Shown piece after piece: positions 16,032 through 24,941 of a stretch of 64,000 nt of DNA. The stretch comes from Candidatus Bipolaricaulota bacterium. GTDB lineage: Bacteria > Bipolaricaulota > Bipolaricaulia > UBA7950 > UBA9294. The DNA lies in the NCBI GenBank assembly GCA_028278555.1, contig JANQEA010000019.1, positions 56,817-120,816 on the forward strand, given 5' to 3'. The notes under the pieces are model-generated. The model was not told the origin of the DNA, did not search any database, and worked only from the letters and a program-made list of their open reading frames with translations. The translations under genes and the position numbers were made by a program. Numbering within the stretch: the stretch's first letter is position 1; every line of letters begins with the position of its first letter.

Positions 16032-17639
16032 CTAGACGTCGAGCCAGACGTTGTGGAACGGCGTCGTGATCCACAGCGTGCCCAGCGGGTGAACCAGGAA
16101 GCCCTCGACGTTGGCCCGAATGGCCGTCGTCTGGACGTAGTGGTACCCCGGAATCGCGCTGTAGTTCCCGAAGATCAGCCGCTGCGCCTGGACGTAGTAC
16201 TCCTCACGGACTGCCTGATCCAGCGTGGTCGCGGCTTTGTCGAGCAGCTCGTCGACCTCAGGGATCTTCGTGAAGGACATGTTGTCCGCGGAGCCGATCG
16301 TCGCGTTTGCCGAGTGGAACAGGTAGAACGCGAAATCGTGCGGATCCGGTCCGCCGGACCAACCCATCCACATCATCTCGAAGTCACCGACAGGGTCGGA
16401 CTCCGAGCGATAGGCGAGGTCAAGCAGCGGTCCCCAGTCGAGCGGAATCACGATCGCATCGAGCCCGTTCTCGATCAGGTTTGTCGCCATGATCGTCGCC
16501 AGCTGTCGGCGGCGCGGGTCGAGCGGTGTGTGAATCCGAATCGTGTAGCCTTCCGGGAGCACGCCCTCGTCAATGAGCTCGGCGAACAGGCGCTGCGCCT
16601 CTTCGTCGTCCTCTTCGAGATAGACGTTCTCCTTCAGCCACGGCTGGTCGTTCGCCCAAAGCGCCGGCGGGATGCAGCCGTAGGCCTTCACGCCGGTCCG
16701 CTCCTGGAAGATCGAGAAGACAGCAGCCTCCATGTCGACCGACATGTAGCAGGCCTTCCTGAACCGGATGTCCGAGGAGATCGGACTGTTCAGGTTGAAG
16801 TACATGTGGAAGTACGAGAGGCTTCCGACCTGAAGGACCTCGACGTCCGGGTTCGCCTGGAACCGGGGCACGTCGGCCGCCGGCATGTTGTCGGCGATGT
16901 GGACGCCGCCGGACTCCAGCTCGAGCATCATGACCGACAGCTCGGGGATCGGGCGGTACGTGATCGTGTCGAGGTTCGGATAGACCAACCAGTAGTCCTC
17001 GTTGCGCTCAACGACGATCCGATCGCCGGGGAGCCACTCGACGAACACGAACGGTCCACTGCCGACGGGTGCGAGGTTGAACGCCTCATCGCCCATCTCG
17101 AGGACCGTGTCCATCGGGACGATCGACTGCGTCTCGGTGCCGAAGCCCGGCGCGAACGGCGCGTACTCCGCCTTGGTGATGATGTCGACCGTGTACTCGT
17201 CGATGATGATCGCTTCTTCCATCCAGATCAACTCGGTCATGTTCGGCGAGTTGTTCGCCTCGTCGGCGATCCAGTTGAAGGTGAAGGCGACATCCTCGGC
17301 GGTTAGATCTTCGCCGTTGTGGAACTTGATGCCCTCGTTCAGATAGAACCGGACCTGCGAATCGCTGAGGATGTCCCAAGACTTCGCGATCCACGGCGCC
17401 GGCGCCAGCGTCTCCGGATGGAGAATGATCAGGCCGTCATACACGACGTTGATCACGTAGGAGTCGTAGGCGGAGTTTGCAATTCGTGGGTCCAGATCCT
17501 TGAACGTCTGGCTCGACGCGATGACCAGATCGCCACCGACAGTCGCCCCAGGCGTCTCCGGAACCGGCGTCTCAGCCAGCGCGAGGGACCCGAATACCAA
17601 CAATCCAAGAGCCAAGAAAAGCCCGACTCGTTTCGTCAT
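16032..17639 (-). CDS. Periplasmic substrate-binding protein, peptide/nickel family
   Basis: A 535-residue extracytoplasmic solute-binding protein of family 5. The signal peptide (residues 1-22, MTKRVGLFLALGLLVFGSLALA) has no lipobox cysteine, so it is probably soluble in the periplasm. Family features include DLDPRIANSAYDSYVINVVYDGL near the N terminus, the KFHNGEDLTAEDVAFTF segment and the GSGPFVFVEW segment. It is the first gene of the minus-strand operon with DppB and DppC. Peptides are the default ligand, but binding-site residues were not compared and oligosaccharides or metals remain possible. Confidence 0.92.
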   Translation of the reverse strand: MTKRVGLFLALGLLVFGSLALAETPVPETPGATVGGDLVIASSQTFKDLDPRIANSAYDSYVINVVYDGLIILHPETLAPAPWIAKSWDILSDSQVRFYLNEGIKFHNGEDLTAEDVAFTFNWIADEANNSPNMTELIWMEEAIIIDEYTVDIITKAEYAPFAPGFGTETQSIVPMDTVLEMGDEAFNLAPVGSGPFVFVEWLPGDRIVVERNEDYWLVYPNLDTITYRPIPELSVMMLELESGGVHIADNMPAADVPRFQANPDVEVLQVGSLSYFHMYFNLNSPISSDIRFRKACYMSVDMEAAVFSIFQERTGVKAYGCIPPALWANDQPWLKENVYLEEDDEEAQRLFAELIDEGVLPEGYTIRIHTPLDPRRRQLATIMATNLIENGLDAIVIPLDWGPLLDLAYRSESDPVGDFEMMWMGWSGGPDPHDFAFYLFHSANATIGSADNMSFTKIPEVDELLDKAATTLDQAVREEYYVQAQRLIFGNYSAIPGYHYVQTTAIRANVEGFLVHPLGTLWITTPFHNVWLDV

Positions 17640-17719
17640 CGATACCCCTCCTTGGAGCTAGGTAATCGAAGCTCGTGCGGTTCAACAGCCTCGTCCACAC
17701 GGACGGAAGCTGATGTCCG

Positions 17720-18055
17720 CTACTCGAACCAGAAGGCGTTGACTACGGTTGCCCCCGCATACTCGGGCGGGAGAACCAACTGCAACGTTCCCCCGGCGTC
17801 AACGACCACATCGATGAATGCGTAGGTGAGCGTGACCGCCACAGCTGTCGGAACGCCCCCACCGATCACGACGATGTTCGACGCATCGAACTCCACATCG
17901 ATGTCGAAGATAATCGCCAGTTTCGTGACCTGGACACCGGTCGCGTTGTCGAACAGTAGGACGTTGTAGACGCGGGGTGTGACGTTATCGACTGCGCTGG
18001 CGACGACGCCTGCGAACAGCACGAGACCCAGCAGAACTACGAGAATTCTTTTCAC
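17720..18055 (-). CDS. Small exported protein of unknown function
   Basis: A 111-residue protein with a clear signal peptide (residues 1-21, MKRILVVLLGLVLFAGVVAS then AVDN). The mature part is rich in beta-branched residues and predicted strands, with no cysteine and few charges. It ends in an aromatic residue (NAFWFE). It resembles a small beta-sandwich or outer-surface protein, but no family is recognised. It is driven by its own strong promoter and a structured leader of about 130 bases. It may be co-transcribed with the binding protein 80 bases downstream. Confidence 0.6.
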   Translation of the reverse strand: MKRILVVLLGLVLFAGVVASAVDNVTPRVYNVLLFDNATGVQVTKLAIIFDIDVEFDASNIVVIGGGVPTAVAVTLTYAFIDVVVDAGGTLQLVLPPEYAGATVVNAFWFE

Positions 18056-18184
18056 TGCCTCGCCTCCTTGATACCGAGATCGAGGGGATGCCTTGTCGCT
18101 GGGTATCCCCAGACCCGTCTTCTTGACTCGCGTAGCCGCGTGGCCTCACGAGTCAACCCGGCAACCTGAACCTAGTGAATTGGC
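18056..18184 (-). promoter_or_regulatory. Structured 5' leader of the first transporter operon
   Basis: Transcribed leftward from the promoter at 18191-18220, this leader can form two hairpins. One is an 8-bp perfect stem (18124-18131 with 18150-18157, TTGACTCG/CGAGTCAA). The other is a 9-bp stem with one wobble (GGGGAT...ATCCCC, roughly 18087-18113). An AAGGAGG-like ribosome site lies just before the start at 18055. It does not match a riboswitch class I recognise. Confidence 0.45.
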
Positions 18185-18190
18185 GCGTTC

Positions 18191-18220
18191 AGTATACAGA
18201 TCCCGACTCTGCGATGTCAA
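18191..18220 (-). promoter_or_regulatory. Sigma-70-type promoter for the small exported protein and transporter operon
   Basis: On the minus strand a consensus -35 TTGACA (18220-18215) is followed by an 18-base spacer and TATACT (18196-18191). The strength of both boxes suggests abundant expression. Confidence 0.8.
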
Positions 18221-18455
18221 CGGGCGAGTTGGCGGGTGAATGAGGAGAACTGCTTCCACGGCGAAGGGGGCCAGAAGCGAACGAGTCGCCACAAGCCGCA
18301 TTTACGAAGACGAGGAGACCCATACTGCAGAGGCTGGATCCAGAGATGCTGGACATGTTGAGTCGGACGGCGGCCGACTGCCGTGAGCTGCGCAATCGTG
18401 AACAGGGCGAGTCGGGAGAACGGTGGCGGCGGTTGAAGCGGTGATCCAGAGTTCG
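18221..18455. other. Intergenic stretch between two transporter operons
   Basis: About 235 bases between the promoter above and the stop of the second operon's DppC gene. No credible gene, RNA or strong terminator is visible. A GC-rich imperfect hairpin (around 18369-18385, CGGCGGCCGACTGCCG) could end the second operon, but no T-run follows. Confidence 0.4.
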
Positions 18456-19334
18456 CTACCGCGTCCCGCGCATCCGTGGATCGAGCACGTCCCGCAAGGC
18501 ATCCCCGACGAGGTTCCACGAGAGGACGAACAGGACGATCGGGATGCCAGGGCAGACGACGGTGAACCAGTAGGCGGTCGCATTCCCAGCGCTCCCAAGC
18601 ATCCAGTTGCGTGCGAGGCTGATCATCTGTCCCCAGTCGGCGTAGCCGATCTCGGCGCCCAGCCCAAGAAAGCTGAGTGTCGAAACGGCGATAACCATCG
18701 ACCCGATGTTCATCGAGACCATCACGAAGATGGGGTACATCGCGTTCGGGATGATATGCCGCAAGAGGATGCGGAAGTTGTTTGCGCCGACGGCGCGCGC
18801 AGCTTGGGCATAGTCGAGCTCCTTGATCCGCAGGATCTCGCTGCGCAGGACGCGGGCATAGCCCATCCACGTGAAGCAGATCAGCGCAATCATCGAGTTC
18901 TCCAAGCTCCGACCGAGGACGACCGTGAGGACCATCGCTGCGACGAGGAACGGGAGCGTGTAGAAGATGTCGACGATCCGCATCAGGAGTTCGTCGATCA
19001 ACCCTCCGTAGTACGCGGCGATCGATCCGATGACCATGCCGATCAGACAGCCGGAAAGAGTGACGATGATTCCGACTCGGAATGCGGTCCGAGTTCCCCA
19101 GACGACACCGTAGAAGATGTCGTACTGCCCCTCGGCCGTGCCGAGGATGTGCTTTGCGGACGGCGGCTTCGGCTCGGCCCAGTAGCCGTCGCGCGGGATC
19201 CGGTAGGGCTCGTGCTCGAACTGCGGAGGAGCGATCCACGGTGCGATAACAGCGATCACGATGAACGCGAAGAGGAGGAGGAAGCCTGCGACCGAGAGCG
19301 GACGAGTCAGGAGCTTCTTGAGGATCTTGAGCAT
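18456..19334 (-). CDS. ABC transporter permease, DppC/OppC type
   Basis: A 292-residue permease of normal DppC length. It has an N-terminal helix at about residues 14-34, HILGTAEGQYDIFYGVVWG in place of the usual GTDxxGRD motif, an EAA loop (LDYAQAARAVGANNFRILL) and the family C terminus DVLDPRM. The replaced GTDxxGRD motif is a modest departure from the family. It is the third gene of the second operon, starting 10 bases after the DppB stop. Unlike its counterpart at 13.8 kb it has no N-terminal extension, so the two operons are not a recent duplication. Confidence 0.92.
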   Translation of the reverse strand: MLKILKKLLTRPLSVAGFLLLFAFIVIAVIAPWIAPPQFEHEPYRIPRDGYWAEPKPPSAKHILGTAEGQYDIFYGVVWGTRTAFRVGIIVTLSGCLIGMVIGSIAAYYGGLIDELLMRIVDIFYTLPFLVAAMVLTVVLGRSLENSMIALICFTWMGYARVLRSEILRIKELDYAQAARAVGANNFRILLRHIIPNAMYPIFVMVSMNIGSMVIAVSTLSFLGLGAEIGYADWGQMISLARNWMLGSAGNATAYWFTVVCPGIPIVLFVLSWNLVGDALRDVLDPRMRGTR

Positions 19335-19344
19335 ATCAGGGTCA

Positions 19345-20382
19345 CTACTCCAATCGGACGCGAGGATCGAAGTACGCGTAGAGGAGATCGACGATGAGGT
19401 TCATGACAACGAAGAGAATCCCGTTGAAGAGCGCGAAGCCGAGGACGGAAGGGATGTCCAATTGGGTCGCTGCTGATGCGGCGAAGCGCCCGAGGCCCGG
19501 ACGATTGAAGACCGTCTCGGTGATGACGACGCCACTCATCAGGCCTGCGAACATCGTCCCGGCGATCGTTGTCACCGGGAGCAGGGCATTCCGCCGGGCG
19601 TGTTTGTTGATCACGATCCGCTCGGTCTGGCCTTTGGCCCGAGCCGTAGTCACGTAGTCCTGGCGCATCGACTCGAGCATGCTCGATCGCATCACCCGCA
19701 TGATCAGCGCCCAGCTCAGGTAGGCGAGAGTGATGACCGGCATGATCAGATGGCGGAGCGCGTCACCGAGGACGAACCAATTGCCGTTGAGCAGAGCATC
19801 GATCGTAAGGAGTTTCGTGTAGGAGGTGAATGCATCCGAGTTGACGATGCGGGCCGCTGCGATGCTCAGCCGACCGGGTGGGAACCAGTCAAGGATTCCG
19901 TAGAAGACGAACAGGGCAAGTAGTCCGAGAACGAACGTCGGGAACGACCAGCCGACGATCGCGACGACGCGACCGACATGATCGAGAGGCTTGTTCTGAT
20001 GCACCGCGGTGATCTTCCCAAGCCAGATCCCCCCGAAGATGACGGGGATCACTGCGAACAGCGCGAGCTCAAGCGTCCCCGGCAAGCGTGACAGGATCGC
20101 AGTGACAACCGGTTGTCTGCCCGACTCTGACCAACCGAGATCACCATGCAGGACTTGATTGAGCCAGCGTCCATACTGCATCCAGACCGGATCGTCCAAT
20201 CCGAGTGCCTCGACCATCTCCTGAAGCTGCTCCGGCCCCTGCTTCAACTGGTTTGGGTCGGTGACAAACATCGCGAGCCGCGAGAACGGACTGAGAAGCT
20301 GCAGCAGGGCGAAGATCAGGAGGGTCACACCGATGAGGACGATCGGAAGCATGATCAGGCGACGAAGAACGTAGGTTGTCAT
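19345..20382 (-). CDS. ABC transporter permease, DppB/OppB type
   Basis: A 345-residue DppB-type permease. Features are the N-terminal helix in YVLRRLIMLPIVLIGVTLLIF, several further helices, the EAA loop DYVTTARAKGQTERIVI, and a C terminus ending LYAYFDPRVRLE. It sits between the binding protein (upstream, beyond a hairpin) and DppC. It would form the heterodimeric channel with that DppC. ATPase subunits must be supplied from elsewhere in the genome. Confidence 0.93.
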   Translation of the reverse strand: MTTYVLRRLIMLPIVLIGVTLLIFALLQLLSPFSRLAMFVTDPNQLKQGPEQLQEMVEALGLDDPVWMQYGRWLNQVLHGDLGWSESGRQPVVTAILSRLPGTLELALFAVIPVIFGGIWLGKITAVHQNKPLDHVGRVVAIVGWSFPTFVLGLLALFVFYGILDWFPPGRLSIAAARIVNSDAFTSYTKLLTIDALLNGNWFVLGDALRHLIMPVITLAYLSWALIMRVMRSSMLESMRQDYVTTARAKGQTERIVINKHARRNALLPVTTIAGTMFAGLMSGVVITETVFNRPGLGRFAASAATQLDIPSVLGFALFNGILFVVMNLIVDLLYAYFDPRVRLE

Positions 20383-20449
20383 CCCAATCCCCTCTCCTTG
20401 GCGTTGAGCGTTGTCCGAGCGTGTGTTCGAAGCGGCTGGGTGTTGAGAA

Positions 20450-20478
20450 TGAGGAGGGGAGGGTAGCTCCCCCCCTCA
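20450..20478 (-). promoter_or_regulatory. Intercistronic hairpin between binding protein and permeases, second operon
   Basis: An 11-of-12 paired GC-rich stem (TGAGGAGGGGAGG with CTCCCCCCCTCA) lies between the binding-protein stop at 20526 and the DppB start at 20382. No T-run follows. Its position is the same as that of the hairpin in the first operon. Confidence 0.6.
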
Positions 20479-20525
20479 TATTGTGTGGCTCTCGTCACCC
20501 ACGGCTCTTCACTATGGGCTGGTTG

Positions 20526-22385
20526 CTACCACTCCTCTGAGGCCATCCCCGGGAAGAGGATGTTGTCGAGGATGAAGCCCGGTCCTTCTACGGCCTTCCA
20601 GACATCGTAGGCCTTGAAGTTGCCGGAGCTGGCGCCCATGGAATGGAACCAGCGCCCCTGAACCCAAGTGCGCTCCCACGTTCGCCCGGTCGGATCGACC
20701 ATCGGAATCGTGTATGCGCCCTCGAGCGCCCACAGCTGAACCTCATGGCAGAGCCGGTTGAGCTCGGCGACGTCGGTTGCCAGGCCGATCTGCGCAATCA
20801 GCGCGTCGGTCTCCGGCGTGCCGAACCCTTGGACCCTCATGAAGTTGCCCTGAGAGTGGTAGTAGGGCTGGATGAAGTTGTACGGATGGATGTAGTCCGC
20901 GCCCCAACCGCTACGGTAGACCATCATCTGTCGCGACTGATAGGCCGGCAAGTGGCTCGCCCACTCGAGCCCCACGACGTCGAGATCGAACTTCGGGTTG
21001 AGGGACTCGATGTTCGCTTCGAGGATCTCCATCGACACCCGCCGCATGTCGTTTCCGATGTTGTATTCGAGCGTCAACTTGAAGCCGAGGTCCCACAGCT
21101 GGCCGTCGTAGGCCTTGCGGAAGTGCTCCTCCGCCTTCTCCAGGTCGAAGCCGTACATGTACGTCTGGTAGACGGCGTCACCGAAGATGATCGGAAGCTG
21201 GCTGTAGGAAGGGACTGCCTCACCGAGGTAGATCTGCTCGGCGTAGGTGGCGGCATCGAACGCGTAGTGGAACGCCTTCCGGACATCGATGTCGTTCATG
21301 AAGTCCGGCGGGACGCCCTTTCCGTCGAGCTGCCCACTGTGAATGAACTGGCTCTCCGGGTTGACGTCGTTGATCAGCATGACACCGCTGTTCCCGGCGG
21401 CGGCATAGCCGAAGACCGTTCGGAGTCCCTCGGTGCCGATCAGCTGCCCCATGTACTGACGCGGGACGTAGCAGATGTCCAGGTCGCCGGCCTCGAACAT
21501 CGTCCGGCGGGTGCTCCACTCGGAGATGTTGAAGGTGATCATGAAGTCGACGTGATCTCCATCCCAACCGCGCCAGTAGCCGTCGAACTTCTCGAGGATG
21601 ACCTGCTCGACCGGGAGCCACAGATTGAGCATGTAGGGGCCGGTTCCGTTGGGAATGTCATAGAGCGGGGATGCCGCTCCCTCTGGCCCCATCTTCCAAT
21701 CGACGCCGAGCTCGATGTCGAAGTCCTGCGGCCACGCACCGTTGGTGATGCTGTAAGCCTTGTCGACGATGTAGCCCCAGTACGTGCGGTCATTCATCAA
21801 GCTGGAGTAGAACAGACCGAACGGGCCGTACAGCTTGAACGTGACGTTGTTCCCGGAGACTTCGACGGCCTCCTGGATCTTCTGCTTCGCTCCATCCTGG
21901 CCGAAGGCATCGACCACGTCGGCGAGCGAGTTGTAGTCCAGGCCGAAGAAGACGTTGTAGGCCATCCACTGAGGGCCGCCGGCCGGATCGACGACCAGGC
22001 AGCGTTCGAACGTGTACTCGACATCCCCTGGATCGAGGACGTTCCCGTTGTGGAAGTAGACGCCCTCGCGGATCGGGAACGTGACAAGCGTGTACGCTCC
22101 GAAGTCATCTTCGCCGGCGACAACCAGGCCGTTGTCATAGCTCGGTACGGCCGTCGCGAGCCACGGTACGTACTCCGTGATGCTCGACGGGGCGTAGGCG
22201 AGCAACCCTTCGTAGATCTGAAGGAGCTGCTGACCGCTCGACGTGTCATAGGCGTTCACCGGGTCAAGCGTGACCGCCTCCGAAATCGCACCGATGCGCA
22301 GCGTACCGGGATAGGGAACCTGACCGAACGCGCACATGCCAACTCCGACTAACAGGATTGTGAGGACAAGCAGCGACTTACGCAC
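20526..22385 (-). CDS. Periplasmic substrate-binding protein, peptide/nickel family
   Basis: A 619-residue family 5 solute-binding protein, longer than the 535-residue one at 16 kb. The start is GTG at 22385, with GGAGGTG five bases upstream. The resulting N terminus (VRKSLLVLTILLVGVGMCAFG) is a clean signal peptide, while the in-frame ATG further upstream is not needed. A cysteine occurs in the signal region, but the context is not a convincing lipobox. Family features include the ITNGAWPQDFD region and the GTGPYMLNLWLPVEQVILEK segment. It is the first gene of the second transporter operon. The ligand is unknown. Confidence 0.9.
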   Translation of the reverse strand: MRKSLLVLTILLVGVGMCAFGQVPYPGTLRIGAISEAVTLDPVNAYDTSSGQQLLQIYEGLLAYAPSSITEYVPWLATAVPSYDNGLVVAGEDDFGAYTLVTFPIREGVYFHNGNVLDPGDVEYTFERCLVVDPAGGPQWMAYNVFFGLDYNSLADVVDAFGQDGAKQKIQEAVEVSGNNVTFKLYGPFGLFYSSLMNDRTYWGYIVDKAYSITNGAWPQDFDIELGVDWKMGPEGAASPLYDIPNGTGPYMLNLWLPVEQVILEKFDGYWRGWDGDHVDFMITFNISEWSTRRTMFEAGDLDICYVPRQYMGQLIGTEGLRTVFGYAAAGNSGVMLINDVNPESQFIHSGQLDGKGVPPDFMNDIDVRKAFHYAFDAATYAEQIYLGEAVPSYSQLPIIFGDAVYQTYMYGFDLEKAEEHFRKAYDGQLWDLGFKLTLEYNIGNDMRRVSMEILEANIESLNPKFDLDVVGLEWASHLPAYQSRQMMVYRSGWGADYIHPYNFIQPYYHSQGNFMRVQGFGTPETDALIAQIGLATDVAELNRLCHEVQLWALEGAYTIPMVDPTGRTWERTWVQGRWFHSMGASSGNFKAYDVWKAVEGPGFILDNILFPGMASEEW

Positions 22386-22855
22386 TAGTTCACCTCCGAC
22401 TTGGTTCGGACTACTGGACTTCAGGTGGAGATTGGATGAGGCGACCATCCGTCCGAGTCGCGGCAGGTACGTTCAGGCCGAGCCTCCCTCCCAACTCCAC
22501 ACCCATCACATCACTCCAACGTGCCCTAGTGGAGGGCACGATCATTCTGTTGCCAGGAAACGCCCTAGACAATAGGCTTAGCGCGATTTGACGCAGAGTT
22601 GACACAACCGTGATACGGCGGATGGCACGGCCCAAGTCGGTTTCGCCAGTGTTCCCGTCCAGAGACGTTTGACGATGATTTGACGCGGTAGGAAAGACTT
22701 GCATTCCTCGGGAACGCCGTTGGCGCGATTCGGGTCCTCGACTGCCGAAGATGTGGGGCTTGCGGGCAAGGTCGGCAGAAGGGATGCTTTGCGCTAGTCT
22801 CTACGCGCCCGCAGACGCTGGAGGCACCGGCGGGCGCCCGAAGGAGGGCAAACGG
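22386..22855. other. Divergent regulatory region between the transporter operon and argF
   Basis: These 470 bases hold no gene. The region contains a perfect 7-bp hairpin (22521-22539, GTGCCCT/AGGGCAC) on the transporter side. It also has a promoter facing argF (22588-22616) and a 10-base direct repeat GATTTGACGC at 22585-22594 and 22677-22686, with a third related TTTGACG at 22668-22674. The repeats may be operators. Confidence 0.5.
22588..22616 (+). promoter_or_regulatory. Candidate promoter for the argF-cit-leu operon
   Basis: TTGACG (22588-22593), a 17-base spacer and TGATAC (22611-22616). The -35 box lies inside the first GATTTGACGC repeat, so a repeat-binding regulator would compete with polymerase. 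Confidence 0.5.
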
Positions 22856-23761
22856 ATGAAGGCGTCCAATCTGGTCTCGCTGGGAGACATCTCAACTGAG
22901 GATCTCTGGGAGATCCTCGACACGGCCCGAAACCTCAAGCTCGAGCACCTCGCAGGGGTTCGGCATGACATGCTCGCCGGCAAGACGCTGGCGATGGTCT
23001 TTCAGCATCCGTCCCTTCGAACGCGGGTGTCGTTCGAGACAGGGACGTGGCAGCTCGGAGGACATGCGATCTACCTCGGCCCGAGCGACATCAAGCTCGG
23101 GCAGCGCGAGACGACCGAGGACATCGCGCTGAACCTGTCTCGGTACGTCGACGGGATCATGGCGCGGGTCTTCGAGCATCGGACGGTCGCCGAACTCGCC
23201 GAGCATGCGTCCATTCCGGTGATCAACGGCCTGTGCGACACGTACCATCCCTGTCAGGGACTCGCCGACCTGCTGACGGTGCTGGAGAAGAAGCGGACCT
23301 TCGAGGGCCTGACGCTGACGTTCATCGGGGATGGGAACAACGTCGCACACTCGCTGATCAACGGGTGCGCCAAGGTCGGGACGGCCTTCCGGATTGCCTG
23401 CCCGGAGGGGTTCGAACCGAACGGCGAGATCGTCGCGGCAGCGCGAGATCTCGGCGCGAGCGTCGAGGTTTTTCACGATCCGCGCGAGGCGGCGACCGGA
23501 GCCGATGTCCTCTACACCGACGTCTGGGTCAGCATGGGGCAGGAGGCGACATCGAAGCAGAACGCGTTCGAGGGATTCACGATCGACGAGGCGCTGCTGT
23601 CCGTGGCGGACAAGGACGCGATCATCCTGCACTGCCTGCCGGCCCACTACGACGAGGAGATCACCTACGCCGCGTCGCGGAGCCCCGGGAGCGCGATCTT
23701 CGATCAGGCGGAGAACCGGCTTCATGCCCAGAAGGCGGTCATGGCGCTGTTGATGGGCTAG
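22856..23761 (+). CDS. argF: Ornithine carbamoyltransferase
   Basis: A 301-residue transcarbamylase that transfers the carbamoyl group of carbamoyl phosphate to ornithine, giving citrulline. The phosphate-binding motif is SLRTR at residues 53-57, where the usual second residue is threonine. The HPCQ motif is at 131-134. The ornithine-side motifs are WVSMGQE and HCLPAHYDEE, which mark it as an ornithine rather than aspartate enzyme. SLRT rather than STRT is also seen in acetyl- or succinyl-ornithine enzymes, so the exact acceptor deserves care. The ATG at 22856 follows GGAGG, and upstream in-frame codons lack family similarity. It is the first gene of the operon and lies 10 bases before the citrate lyase fusion. 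Confidence 0.88.
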   Translation: MKASNLVSLGDISTEDLWEILDTARNLKLEHLAGVRHDMLAGKTLAMVFQHPSLRTRVSFETGTWQLGGHAIYLGPSDIKLGQRETTEDIALNLSRYVDGIMARVFEHRTVAELAEHASIPVINGLCDTYHPCQGLADLLTVLEKKRTFEGLTLTFIGDGNNVAHSLINGCAKVGTAFRIACPEGFEPNGEIVAAARDLGASVEVFHDPREAATGADVLYTDVWVSMGQEATSKQNAFEGFTIDEALLSVADKDAIILHCLPAHYDEEITYAASRSPGSAIFDQAENRLHAQKAVMALLMG

Positions 23762-23771
23762 AGGAGATGCG

Positions 23772-24941
23772 ATGAGCGTTCGAAGCGGATCGGAGGCGAA
23801 AGGGGATTGCCTCGTCGAGGTTGCGGACTCGGCCGACGGGCTCGAGGTCGCGACGAAGAACGCCGATCTTCTCGGCGACGGGATCCGGGACGTTGTGCAT
23901 GAGGTGCTTGCGGAGGTCGGGTGCGAGGGTGTTGCGCTTCGCGTGGCGGACTTCGGCGGACTGGACTACGTGATTGCGGCGCGGACCGAGGCAGCCGCTC
24001 GTGCTGCCGATCCGACCGGCACGGGGAGGGTGACGCCTGCGGTCGACCGGATTGCATCCGACCGGGATCGTCCCCGCCGGAGCCGCCTCTATGCACCGGG
24101 GAATCAGCCGCGGCTCCTCGCCGGGATCGACGTGCACGGGGCCGATTGCCTGCTGTTCGACCTGGAGGACTCGGTCCCGCCGGCGGAGAAGGCGGCGGCG
24201 AGAATCCTCGTCAAGCATCTGCTCGCGGCCGTGCCCTTCCGCGATGAGGTCTGGGTCCGGATCAACCCGTTGGAGCTCGGCGGAGATGCGGACGTCGAAG
24301 AGGTGCTTCTCGGTCGCCCGCACGGGATTTGCCTTCCGAAGGCGGAGTCGGACAAGGACATCCGAGCGCTAAGCGAACTGCTTGCGCGGGTTGAGTCGGA
24401 TCTCAGGTACGACGAGGGCTCGACCTGGATCATCCCGATCCTCGAGACGGCGCAAGGGATCCTTCACAGCGAGGCGATCGCCGCGTCGTCCGATCGGATC
24501 GTGATGCTCGCGTTCGGGGCCGAGGACTACACCCGGGACGTCGGCGCGCTCCGCAGTCGCCGATCGCTTCTGTACGCACGATCGGCGATCGTCGCGGCAG
24601 CGGCGGCGGCCGGAGTTCAGGCGTCGGACACCGTCTTCAGCGATGTCAACGATGACGACGGGCTCCGGAAGGAGGCCGAACTCGGTCGCGAGCTCGGCTT
24701 CGACGGCAAAGGGGCGGTCAATCCCCGCCAGCTGCCGACGATTCATCGGGCTTTTTCGCCGACCGACGAGGAGCTCGAACGGGCTCGGGCGATCGTCGCG
24801 GCGGCGCGCGAGGCCGAAACGGAGGGTCTCGGCGTCGTCGCCCTCGACGGGCGGATGATCGATCGGCCGGTCCTCGATCGTGCGAAGAGACTGATCAAGT
24901 ATGCCGACCGCCTGTCGGAGGGAGGGGATCGGGATGCGTAA
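23772..24941 (+). CDS. Citrate lyase gamma-beta fusion (CitD-CitE)
   Basis: A 389-residue protein joining two citrate lyase subunits that are normally separate. Residues 1-90 match CitD, the acyl-carrier subunit (DLLGDGIRDVVHEVL and GGLDYVIAARTEAA). Residues from about 102 match CitE, the citryl-ACP lyase beta subunit (RSRLYAPGNQP, FDLEDSVPPAEKAAAR and the FGAEDYTRDVG region). CitD carries its CoA-derived prosthetic group on a serine in the motif AGTLESxD. Here the aligned segment reads SGSEAKGD, so lysine stands at the serine position by eye alignment. Nearby serines (residues 5 and 7) could substitute. The gene overlaps citF by 8 bases. No citC, citG or citX maturation gene is nearby. Confidence 0.85.
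   Translation: MSVRSGSEAKGDCLVEVADSADGLEVATKNADLLGDGIRDVVHEVLAEVGCEGVALRVADFGGLDYVIAARTEAAARAADPTGTGRVTPAVDRIASDRDRPRRSRLYAPGNQPRLLAGIDVHGADCLLFDLEDSVPPAEKAAARILVKHLLAAVPFRDEVWVRINPLELGGDADVEEVLLGRPHGICLPKAESDKDIRALSELLARVESDLRYDEGSTWIIPILETAQGILHSEAIAASSDRIVMLAFGAEDYTRDVGALRSRRSLLYARSAIVAAAAAAGVQASDTVFSDVNDDDGLRKEAELGRELGFDGKGAVNPRQLPTIHRAFSPTDEELERARAIVAAAREAETEGLGVVALDGRMIDRPVLDRAKRLIKYADRLSEGGDRDA

Noticed and set aside
20643..22352. Plus-strand open frame through the second binding-protein gene
   Set aside because: The minus-strand frame has a signal peptide, a perfect ribosome site and family motifs. The plus frame has none.
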